Positions 46,048-53,803 of a DNA stretch of 64,000 bases are shown here, in pieces. The stretch spans positions 38,458 to 102,457 of the forward strand of contig JAXMHA010000011.1 in assembly GCA_046347015.1 (NCBI GenBank), in the 5' to 3' direction. How positions within the stretch are numbered: the stretch's first letter is position 1; the number at the start of each line of letters is the position of its first letter. Under the pieces are notes generated by a model. That model made no database searches. It worked only from the letters and a program-made list of their open reading frames with translations, and was not told the origin of the DNA. A program made the translations under genes and the position numbers. The stretch is from Dokdonella_A sp046347015. Lineage in GTDB: Bacteria; Pseudomonadota; Gammaproteobacteria; Xanthomonadales; Rhodanobacteraceae.

Positions 46048-47348
46048 ACGACAGCGCTCCCGCCACGCCGCTTCCCGCGACCGAGGCCGCCGCGCGCGGG
46101 ACGCCTGTTCCGGGCATTTCCGCGCGCGCGCGCGCGACGAACTTCGGCGTGCTCGGCGGGATCAGCGTATCGCACCTGCTCAACGACATGATGCAGTCGC
46201 TGATCGTCGCGATCTATCCGCTGCTGAAGGGCGACTTCCACCTCACCTTCTTCCAGATCGGCGCGATCACGCTGACGTTCCAGATGACGGCGTCGCTGCT
46301 GCAGCCGGTCGTCGGGCTGTTCACCGACCGGCACCCGATGCCGTTCTCGCTGCCGGTGGGAATGAGCTTCACGCTGACCGGCCTGGTGCTGCTTTCGATC
46401 GTGCCGAACTATCCGTTGCTGCTGGTTTCGGTCGCGCTGATCGGCGTCGGCTCGTCGGTGTTTCATCCGGAATCCTCGCGCGTCGCGCGGCTCGCCTCGG
46501 GCGGGCGTTTCGGCCTCGCGCAATCGGTGTTCCAGATCGGCGGCAATACGGGTTCGGCGCTCGGACCGCTGCTGGCCGGCTGGGTGGTGCTGCGTTACGG
46601 GCGCGGCAGTGTCGGGTGGGCGACGCTGATCGCGTTGCTGGCGATGGTGATCCTGCTGCAAGTGGGGCGCTGGTACCGCACCCACCTTGCCGAGCGCCGG
46701 CGGCACAAGGCCGTGCCGCCCGTCGGGCCGTACCCGCGGTCCCTCGTGCGCCGCACGATGGGCATCCTGCTGGTGCTGATCTTCTCGAAGTACTTCTATC
46801 TCGCCAGCATCAGCAGCTACTTCGAGTTCTACCTGATCCACCGCTTCGGCCTCAGCGCGCAGGACGCGACGATCCACCTGTTCATTTTCCTCGCCGCGGT
46901 TGCCGCGGGCACGCTGATCGGCGGGCCGATCGGGGACCGGATCGGCCGCCGGCGCGTGATCTGGGTGTCGATCCTCGGCGTTGCGCCGTTCACGCTGCTG
47001 ATGCCGTACGTCGGCCTCACGTCGACGACGGTGCTCAGCATCGTGATCGGAATCGTGATCGCGTCGGCATTCCCGGCCATCATCGTCTTCGCGCAGGACA
47101 TGCTGCCGCACCGGATCGGCGTCGTATCGGGGCTGTTCTACGGCCTCTCGTTCGGCATGGGTGGCGTCGGCGCGGCGGTGCTCGGCGCGCTGGCCGACCG
47201 CTACAGCATCGAGTTCGTCTACGACGTGTGCGCGTTCTTGCCGTTGCTCGGCATGCTGGCGGTGTTCCTGCCGGACATCCGGCCGCCGGGCCAGCGTCAC
47301 GCGGTGGCGTCTGCCGCCAGCCCTGCGGCAGGTGCCGGGGCGGCGTAA
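46044..47348 (+). CDS. MFS transporter, fosmidomycin-resistance (Fsr) type
   Basis: 434-residue inner-membrane permease, 12 predicted helices. The sequence GGISVSHLLNDMMQSLIVAIYPLLK and later VGSSVFHPESSRVARLASGGRFGLAQSVFQIGGNTGSALGPLLAG are characteristic of the Fsr branch of the major facilitator superfamily. Probable proton-driven export of a small anionic or drug-like compound. ATGA overlap with the E1 gene. C-terminal Ala-rich tail of about 25 residues. Confidence 0.9.
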   Translation: MNDSAPATPLPATEAAARGTPVPGISARARATNFGVLGGISVSHLLNDMMQSLIVAIYPLLKGDFHLTFFQIGAITLTFQMTASLLQPVVGLFTDRHPMPFSLPVGMSFTLTGLVLLSIVPNYPLLLVSVALIGVGSSVFHPESSRVARLASGGRFGLAQSVFQIGGNTGSALGPLLAGWVVLRYGRGSVGWATLIALLAMVILLQVGRWYRTHLAERRRHKAVPPVGPYPRSLVRRTMGILLVLIFSKYFYLASISSYFEFYLIHRFGLSAQDATIHLFIFLAAVAAGTLIGGPIGDRIGRRRVIWVSILGVAPFTLLMPYVGLTSTTVLSIVIGIVIASAFPAIIVFAQDMLPHRIGVVSGLFYGLSFGMGGVGAAVLGALADRYSIEFVYDVCAFLPLLGMLAVFLPDIRPPGQRHAVASAASPAAGAGAA

Positions 47349-47398
47349 GCTCCGCGCGCAGCGCCCGGCTCTGGACGCCCGTCCTCGAGGAGACTTCG

Positions 47399-47722
47399 AT
47401 GATCATCGTGACCAGTGAGAACGTCGCCGGCTACCGCATCCGCGAAACCAAGGGCCAAGTGTTCGGCGTCGTCGTTCGCAGCCGCGGCCTCGGCGGCAAC
47501 GTCATGGCGGGGCTGCGTTCGATCGTCGGCGGCGAGATCAGCGAATACACCCAGATGCTGGAAGAAGCCCGCCGGCACGCGATCGACCGCCTGACGGCCA
47601 ATGCCGAGGCGATGGGCGCCAACGGCATCGTCGTCATGCGCTTCGATTCCGCGGAGATCGGACAAGCGATGAGCGAGATCGTGGCCTACGGCACCGCCGT
47701 GCTGCTCGAACCGATCAGTTGA
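47399..47722 (+). CDS. YbjQ/UPF0145 family protein
   Basis: 107 residues, the usual length. Recognised by TSENVAGYRIRETKGQVFGVVVRS, GGEISEYTQMLEEARRHAIDRL and GANGIVVMRFDSAEI. These pentameric-ring proteins are often called putative heavy-metal-binding proteins, but the function is not established. ATG 47399 is preceded by CGAGGAG at a good distance. The next gene starts 22 bases after the stop. Confidence 0.92.
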   Translation: MIIVTSENVAGYRIRETKGQVFGVVVRSRGLGGNVMAGLRSIVGGEISEYTQMLEEARRHAIDRLTANAEAMGANGIVVMRFDSAEIGQAMSEIVAYGTAVLLEPIS

Positions 47723-47744
47723 CGGGGCCGGGAAGCGCGAGGCC

Positions 47745-48071
47745 GTGTTCACCGTCGTGCTGTACGTCATTGGCGGCTTGATGGTGATGGGTGGCATCGT
47801 GGCCGCGCTGTTCGGCGGCGTGTGGCTGGTATTCCTGCCGCAACTCCTGGTCGGCGGCGTGCTGCTCATCGTCGGCCTCGCGATCGAACGTTGGCGCTAC
47901 AAACCCATCCTGCACGCGCCGCCCGATGCCCGCTGGCGTGACACCGGCGAACGCTTCGTCGATCCGGAAACGGGCCTGCTGACGGCGGTGTATTACGACC
48001 GTGCCACCAGCGAACGCCACTACCTCGCGGCCGGCGAGGATCGACCCGAAAGTCGCTCCGGAACCGGATAG
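47745..48071 (+). CDS. small membrane protein, function unknown
   Basis: 108 residues from a GTG start. Two hydrophobic helices at about 3-50 (VLYVIGGLMVMGGIVAALFGGVWLVFLPQLLVGGVLLIVGLA) are followed by a soluble tail ERWRYKPILHAPPDARWRDTGERFVDPETGLLTAVYYD. Some tails of this sort (FVDPxTG) occur in conserved hypotheticals next to ybjQ. GGAAGCGCGAGG precedes the start. Same operon as the YbjQ gene. Confidence 0.7.
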   Translation: MFTVVLYVIGGLMVMGGIVAALFGGVWLVFLPQLLVGGVLLIVGLAIERWRYKPILHAPPDARWRDTGERFVDPETGLLTAVYYDRATSERHYLAAGEDRPESRSGTG

Positions 48072-48128
48072 CTCCGGGTTCGGCGGGCTCACGGCGCCGC
48101 TGCCGGCGCGTTTCGCTATCATCAACGG

Positions 48129-49031
48129 ATGGCCGAAAAGCGCGCCCTGACGATCCTGTTTGCCGACATCTCGGGCAGCACCAAGCTGTTCGAGGCGCGC
48201 GGCGACGAGGAAGCGCGCCGGCTGGTCGCCGCGGTGCTGTTTGCGCTCTCCGAGGTCGCCGCGCGCCATGGTGGCCGCGTCGTCAAGACGATCGGCGACG
48301 AGATCATGTGCACGTTCCCCGGCGCGTTGCAGGGACTCCTGGCCGCGACCGACATGCAGCGCCGCGTGAAGACCGACGCGGCCTTCGTCAGCGAAAACAT
48401 CGGCATCCGGATTGGCCTGCACCATGGAGACGCCTTGATCGAGGGTGACGACGTCTTCGGCGATGCGGTGAACACGGCCGCGCGGATGGCCGACAAGACG
48501 CTCGCCAAGCGCGACCAGATCGTCGCCACGGCCAGCACGGTGATCGGCATCACGCACACGCCCGACCTGCAGGTGCGCGCGCTGGGCCATGCCCATGTGC
48601 TCGGCAAGCGCAAGCCGATCGAGATCGTCGACGTCATGTGGCGCGGCGGGGCCAGCAACGTCACCGCGGTGCAGCGGTTGGTGCCGTTCAACGCGGGCGC
48701 ACCGCGCGCGCGGCTGCTCGTGCGATGCCGGGGCCAGACGTTCGAACTCGACGAAATCAGCGCGCCGCTGACGATCGGGCGCGATCCATCCAATGCCATC
48801 GTCATCGAAGCGGAATGGGTGTCGCGCAACCACGCGCTGATGGAATGGAAGCGCGGCTACTTCGTCCTGGCCGACCAATCGACCAACGGCACGTGGCTGC
48901 GGATCGGCGATGGCGGCGAAATGCTCGTGCATCGCGACGAAGTGCATCTGCGCCATGGCGGCACGATCAGCATCGGGCAGGCCCACGACGGGGACGACCA
49001 GGACCTGGTGCACTTCCGCTGCGCGGATTGA
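48129..49031 (+). CDS. class III adenylate/guanylate cyclase with C-terminal FHA domain
   Basis: 300 residues. The N-terminal cyclase homology domain has both metal aspartates, D13 (LTILFADISGST) and D57 (KTIGDEIMCTF), and the transition-state region DAVNTAARMA. The C-terminal FHA domain (about 210-300) reads LTIGRDPSNAIVIEAEWVSRNHALMEW and STNGTWL, the phosphothreonine-binding layout. No membrane segment, so a soluble cyclase whose activity or location is probably controlled by binding a phosphoprotein. The PP2C phosphatase at 11.2 kb could act in the same signalling mode. Confidence 0.9.
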   Translation: MAEKRALTILFADISGSTKLFEARGDEEARRLVAAVLFALSEVAARHGGRVVKTIGDEIMCTFPGALQGLLAATDMQRRVKTDAAFVSENIGIRIGLHHGDALIEGDDVFGDAVNTAARMADKTLAKRDQIVATASTVIGITHTPDLQVRALGHAHVLGKRKPIEIVDVMWRGGASNVTAVQRLVPFNAGAPRARLLVRCRGQTFELDEISAPLTIGRDPSNAIVIEAEWVSRNHALMEWKRGYFVLADQSTNGTWLRIGDGGEMLVHRDEVHLRHGGTISIGQAHDGDDQDLVHFRCAD

Positions 49032-49046
49032 CCGGCGCCGGAACCC

Positions 49047-49736
49047 TCAGACGCGGCCGGGCACCGGCAGCAGTGCGCCGGTCACCGCGGACGCGCGATC
49101 CGAAAGCAGGAACACGATCACGTCGGCCAGCTTCTCGGGCGCGACCCAGCGCGAGAAATCGGCTTTCGGCATGTCCCTGCGGTTGGCCGGCGTGTCGATG
49201 GTCGTCGGCAGCACCGCGTTCACCGTGATGAACTTGTCCTTCAGCTCGTCCGCCAGCGCTTCGGTCAGGCGCGCGACGCCGGATTTCGACGCGGCATACG
49301 CCCCCATCCCGGCGGCGGCCTTGACGGAACCCGCCGCGCTGATGTTGACGATGCGCCCGCCGCCGTTCGCGACGAGGTGCGGGATGGCTGCCTTGCTGGC
49401 CGCGACCGCAGTGCGCAGGTTGATCCGGTAGAGCAGATCCCAGGTGTCGGCGCTGCCGTCGGCGAGCGTTTCCCAGCGGAACGTGCCGGCAATGTTGACG
49501 AGCCCGTCGAGGCCGCCGAGTGCGCGGACCGCGGCGTCGACCGCGGTCTTCGCGGTCGCCGCGTCGGAGAGATCCACGTTGCCGATCACCGCGGGATCGG
49601 AAGCCAACTCCGCTGGCACCGGCGCATTGTCGATCGACGCGACTTTCGCGCCCGCCTTGCGGGCGACGACGACCATCGCCCTGCCGAGCGCGCCAAACGC
49701 GCCGGTGACGATGATGCGCTTGTGTTCGAGTTCCAT
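49047..49736 (-). CDS. short-chain dehydrogenase/reductase
   Basis: 229-residue classical SDR. Cofactor loop TGAFGALGRAM (TGxxxGxG), NIAG motif, and the catalytic S133, Y147 and K151 (YAASK). A missing charged residue after the second strand does not settle the NAD/NADP preference. Substrate unknown. Convergent with the cyclase gene. Confidence 0.88.
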   Translation of the reverse strand: MELEHKRIIVTGAFGALGRAMVVVARKAGAKVASIDNAPVPAELASDPAVIGNVDLSDAATAKTAVDAAVRALGGLDGLVNIAGTFRWETLADGSADTWDLLYRINLRTAVAASKAAIPHLVANGGGRIVNISAAGSVKAAAGMGAYAASKSGVARLTEALADELKDKFITVNAVLPTTIDTPANRRDMPKADFSRWVAPEKLADVIVFLLSDRASAVTGALLPVPGRV

Positions 49737-49992
49737 GCCCGGGTCCTGCTTCGTGGGTGGCTACAATCACCCGATGAATCATTGGGTTGTCGCGAGGAGT
49801 ATGGGCGAATTCTACGCCATTGGGTAGTCCCACGTTCGGCAATCGGGGACGGCAGGTTTGGGAGGTGCGCCTGCCCCGTGCATGCTGGAGCAATGCGGCC
49901 GCTGATTTCGATGCCGCGCCTCATTTCTCGAGATGGCCGGTGGAGGGACTTAAAAGAGTACCTTCGGTGATTGGACCATGGCGTCCGCCCAT

Positions 49993-50382
49993 CTAGGTCG
50001 TCTCGCGCGGAATGACCTTTGGGACCTTCTCGAATTCGAGTCGCTCTGAGCCTTCGCTATCGACGAATACCCGCACGTTGCGTACAAGTCGCGCCAATAG
50101 GTATGGGCTGTGACCGCACGTGATCACGCCATGGCACGATGCGCCTTTCACCTGCATGACCTTCGCCGGATACGGATTGGCTTTCGCATCACCGGCGACG
50201 CGCACCTTCTCTTCGATCCCGAACTTGGTCGAGCAATAGAGTCGCTCTGCGAACTGGCGAACGTGTTCGCCAGAACGGCGACTGTCCAAGGTGGCGACGA
50301 CTGGTTGATCGACGTGCACGTGGTCGCCGATCCACTCCCGAGAGATGAGCCACGCGGTATTGAGCGGGCGGGCATTCCTCAT
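49993..50382 (-). CDS. hypothetical protein in low-G+C patch
   Basis: 129 residues, beginning MRNARPLNTAWLISREWIG. Soluble, mixed alpha/beta composition, with a CHGVITCGHSPYLL segment containing two Cys and two His. It starts 14 bases after the DUF2971 stop on the same strand, so the two form one unit. G+C is visibly lower than in flanking genes. No family recognised. Confidence 0.6.
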   Translation of the reverse strand: MRNARPLNTAWLISREWIGDHVHVDQPVVATLDSRRSGEHVRQFAERLYCSTKFGIEEKVRVAGDAKANPYPAKVMQVKGASCHGVITCGHSPYLLARLVRNVRVFVDSEGSERLEFEKVPKVIPRETT

Positions 50383-50396
50383 ATCGGGTGTGCTCG

Positions 50397-51173
50397 CTAG
50401 CGGAGTGACCCGGAAAACACGACCTCGCCATGGCAGGGGATGGTAATGCCAATCGGCAAGTTGGGATGCTCCTCAAGTATCAACGACTCCACGTAGTGGC
50501 GAGTCTCTCCGTCCATCTCATGTCCGAGCACTACAAAGGCGATGGCGTCCGCAGGCAACTGCACCCAACCATCGTGCGGCTTTGGCGTCCATAGAACGCT
50601 GCGAAACTCCTGTTCCGGAGCGAATGTCGTGCTTTTTCGAAAGACGACACGAGTGAAGTCCTCGGGATTGTCGAACGCAGTATTGGCGTCAAGAAGAGGG
50701 ACTGCATCGGTGTACTTGACCGGCTTCGGAATCGTCGTGATACCGTGAAACGATGCGACCCGAAACGCGACCACGTAGCCCGAAAAGTTGGCGGCGTAAT
50801 GGGTCCACATGTACCGACTTCTGGGATCGTCTGTAAAGCAGCACACTCGAATACCCGTGGTGAGCCGGGCACCGATCGCGGCGCGAATCAATGGCGCTTG
50901 GTCTGCATCTGCGAGCGGGTCCCCTTCCGCTGCGGCGATTTCGATACCGATTCGTTGCCGAATCCAATCGCGAAACGACGAGGGAGCCAGGTCAAAGGCG
51001 AACTCCGCGTGATCGCTGTATTGGTTGGTCTGGGCAAAGTACAGCCGGTGATCAACGAAAAGGGATCGTTCTTGCGTGGCTTTGGCGCCGGCTCGATCGA
51101 TCGAGAAGTACCTGAAGCAGACCAGGTGGGGATCGATCCCCTTGTTTCCCTTTGCCGCCTGAGCGTGGACCAT
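50397..51173 (-). CDS. DUF2971 family protein
   Basis: 258 residues. The DUF2971 pattern is visible: an N-terminal YF/LYFAQTNQYSDHAEF segment, then CCFTDDPRSRYMWTHYAANFSGYVVAFRV (equivalent to the LSE..xxxMWSHYA..GxxIGF core) and the later KSTTFAPEQEFRSVLW. Members are widespread in accessory regions and have no established biochemical role. ATG 51173 (MVHAQAAKG) is the best start; the frame is open further upstream, into the tRNA-Ala gene. The gene lies on the 3' side of that tRNA, in the lower-G+C patch. Confidence 0.8.
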   Translation of the reverse strand: MVHAQAAKGNKGIDPHLVCFRYFSIDRAGAKATQERSLFVDHRLYFAQTNQYSDHAEFAFDLAPSSFRDWIRQRIGIEIAAAEGDPLADADQAPLIRAAIGARLTTGIRVCCFTDDPRSRYMWTHYAANFSGYVVAFRVASFHGITTIPKPVKYTDAVPLLDANTAFDNPEDFTRVVFRKSTTFAPEQEFRSVLWTPKPHDGWVQLPADAIAFVVLGHEMDGETRHYVESLILEEHPNLPIGITIPCHGEVVFSGSLR

Positions 51174-51425
51174 CACCCAAGCATCGTGCGGCGCGATGTT
51201 CGCGATGTCAAAGATCAAGGGACGAACGACGGGGCGTCTGAAGGTGAACGCACCAGCCGCATGGGTCGTTCGGCAGATGGCATCGGTCAGGATCCCCGCC
51301 AACCTTGCCGCCAAGGTTGGGGGTTCCAAGGAGGGGCAATGCAGGCGGCGAGGGAAGTGCTGCGGCGCGAACGCCAAGCTTGTCAGAACGTTTGGCGGGT
51401 GGCGCGACGTCGAGGGATGTTGTGA

Positions 51426-51501
<76 letters not shown>

Positions 51502-51607
51502 ACACCAAACCGGTTCCGGACAAACACGCGTCCCTGCGTGATCCGGATCACGGGCCGCGCATGATAGCCGAAGCGGGGCGAGGTGCCAACGAACGGGCCG
51601 AATTCCT

Positions 51608-52906
51608 TCAGCTCCAGTCAGCAAGGGCGCGGCTGAACGCGGCGTAGTCCGCGGCGAGTGGCTCGTGGCGCGACGGGCGCGCCAGGAACGCGGCGAGATC
51701 GGGCGGCAGCGGGATCGGTTCGCCGATCAGCGGTTCGATCACGGATTCGAACTTGGCCGGGTGCGCGGTCGCGACGATGATCGTGTCATGCGCGATGCCG
51801 CGCTCGCGTCGCCGCTCGAACACGCGCAACGCGGTCGCGGTGTGCGGGCAGGCGAGCTTGCCGTGGCGTTCGCGGCAGGTCCGCAGCGTCGCCCGGATTT
51901 CGTCGTCGTCGACGGCCTCGGCGGAAACCGCATCGCGCAGCGCAGCCGCGTCGGGAAACAGCGCCGCGAGGCGCGCGAAGTTGCTCGGCGCACCGACGTC
52001 CATCGCGTTGGCGAGGGTCGCGATGGCGTCGCGGGGCGTGTAATCGCCACCGGCAAAGAATTCCGGCAACGTCCTGTTTGCGTTCGTCGCCAGCGCGATG
52101 TCCGCAATCGGAAGGCCCGACAGGCACGCCATGATCGCCGCGAGTGCATTGCCGAGGTTGCCGGTCGGCACGATGAAGTCGGCCGCGCTGCCGGTTCCGC
52201 GCCAATGCCGCAGCGCGGCCGCGGCGTGGTAGGTCATTTGCGGCAGCAGCCGGCCGAGGCTGATGCTGTTGGCCGATGTCATCGGCACCTTGCGCGCCAG
52301 CTCGCGATCGGCGAGCGCCTGCTTCGCGAGCCGTTGGCAATCGTCGAACGTGCCGGCGACGGCGAATGCACGCACGTTGCCGCCGAATGCACCGAGGTGA
52401 TGCGCCTGCCGTGGCGACACGCGGCCCTCGGGGTACAGGATCGCGACGCGGAATCCCGGCCGCTCGTGGAACGCGGCCGCGACCGCGGCGCCGGTGTCGC
52501 CGGACGTCGCGACGACGATGGTCAGCGGCCTGTCACCAACGCACCGCAGCCGGGCGAGGCACGCGGCGAGGAAACGCGCGCCGTAGTCCTTGAACGCGGC
52601 AGTCGGGCCGTGGAACAGTTCGAGCAGCCAGGCGTCGGGATCGGTGAGGGGCGTCAGCGGCGGATCGACGCCGAACGCATCGGTGCAGATCGCGGCGAGT
52701 GAATCCGCAAGCGAATCGCCGTCGAAATATGGCGCGAGCAGTCGCGTTCCGATGGCGGCGAGACTGTCGGCGTCGTCGAAGTCCGCCGGTTGCATTCGCG
52801 GCAGCGACTCCGGCAGGTACAGCCCACCGTCCGGCGCGAGACCCGCCGACAGCGCGGCGGCGAGACCGACCGGATCGGCCGTGCCGGACGTGCTGATGAA
52901 CTTCAC
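51608..52906 (-). CDS. thrC: threonine synthase
   Basis: 432-residue PLP enzyme converting O-phosphohomoserine to threonine. The N-terminus is VKFISTSG (GTG start), the PLP lysine lies in FHGPTAAFKDYGARF, and the glycine-rich phosphate-binding loop is VATSGDTGAA. The rest (PTGNLGNALAA, ATNANRTLPEFF) is intact, unlike thrB and thrA upstream. The GTG overlaps the final TGA of the thrB coding path (GTGA). Last gene of rnd-thrABC. Confidence 0.95.
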   Translation of the reverse strand: MKFISTSGTADPVGLAAALSAGLAPDGGLYLPESLPRMQPADFDDADSLAAIGTRLLAPYFDGDSLADSLAAICTDAFGVDPPLTPLTDPDAWLLELFHGPTAAFKDYGARFLAACLARLRCVGDRPLTIVVATSGDTGAAVAAAFHERPGFRVAILYPEGRVSPRQAHHLGAFGGNVRAFAVAGTFDDCQRLAKQALADRELARKVPMTSANSISLGRLLPQMTYHAAAALRHWRGTGSAADFIVPTGNLGNALAAIMACLSGLPIADIALATNANRTLPEFFAGGDYTPRDAIATLANAMDVGAPSNFARLAALFPDAAALRDAVSAEAVDDDEIRATLRTCRERHGKLACPHTATALRVFERRRERGIAHDTIIVATAHPAKFESVIEPLIGEPIPLPPDLAAFLARPSRHEPLAADYAAFSRALADWS

Positions 52907-53803
52907 GGCAGCACCCGCGCGCCGGGCGCATCGACGGGCCGAAACGAAGCGGTCGGACGCAATCCCGGCGGCATCGAACGCAGCGGCCATCGCGGCGGCG
53001 GCTCGCTCCGCGACAGCGCCTCGCCGAGGCACCACGCGAACACGCTCGGCCCCGCGCCCTCGCGCCGATCGCGCCGGCGTCCAGTGCCGCGCGGCGACGT
53101 CGGCGAACGCGGGCACCAGTGCGGCGCGCCTCGGTTCGATGAGGACGTCGAGCGCACCCGTGAGCAATGGCGCATCTCGACGCTCGCATGCCAGCAGCAG
53201 GCGCGCGAGGCGACCCGTCTGTCCGACGATGTCGGGCAGCGCACCACCCGCAAGCGCCGCGCGCGCGGTGCGCGTCTCCGAGCACGGCGATGCGGATGCA
53301 CCAAGGCGCAATGGAGCCCATCCGGAACGGCGATGCGAATCCGGTTTCGCCGCCACCGCTCAGCACAGCCCGCCCAACAGGCTGGCCGCGGCGTTGTCGC
53401 CATGGCGGCTGCCGCTGGCCGCGGCTTCGCCGTCGAGGGTGAACGGCATCAACGCCGGCAGTGGCAAGGGCTCGTCGAGCAATGCATTTGCGGCGACCAG
53501 CGCGGCCACCGCGGACGCGGCGGAGCCGCCCATGCTGTCGATCGCGAGCTTGAAGCCGTGGCGCAGGCCGAGCGATCTCGACAAGGCGAGCACCGCGGCG
53601 CCGGCCGCGTTGCGCTCGGCATCACACGGCAAATCGGTCACGCAGCCGGTGATCGTTTCGATCGTGACGCCGGGTTCGACGCGGCGCCGCGCGGTGATGC
53701 GATCGCCGGGTTCGGCCAGCGCATGACCGAGGATGTCGAACCCGACCGCGACGTTGCCGACGCTGGCCGGGGCGAACGCGGTGACGCGACGTTCCGGTGT
53801 CAC
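52903..53803 (-). pseudogene. thrB: homoserine kinase gene broken by multiple frameshifts
   Basis: GHMP-family kinase phosphorylating homoserine. The first 147 residues from GTG 53803 are intact (VTAFAPASVGNVAVGFDILG, the ATP loop MGGSAASAVAALVAA, SRHGDNAAASLLGGL) and then meet TGA at 53360-53362. Unmistakable ThrB C-terminal sequence follows in changing frames: IRIAVPDGLHCALVHPH, ETRTARAALAGGALPDIVGQ, DVLIEPRRAALVPAFADVA, GAGPSVFAWCLGEA, RAAAAMAAAFDAAGIASD, then PVDAPGARVL ending at TGA 52903. At least five frame changes fall in about 470 bp; the total span (901 bp) is one base over a multiple of three. Sequence error is the likeliest cause. Confidence 0.85.

Noticed and set aside
49737..51425. 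Attachment-site repeat of the tRNA-Ala 3' end bordering the low-G+C patch
   Set aside because: I looked for the tRNA's 3' sequence (the stretch around GATCCTCCTCCGCTCC) at the far edge and found only a weak GGAGC match, not a repeat.
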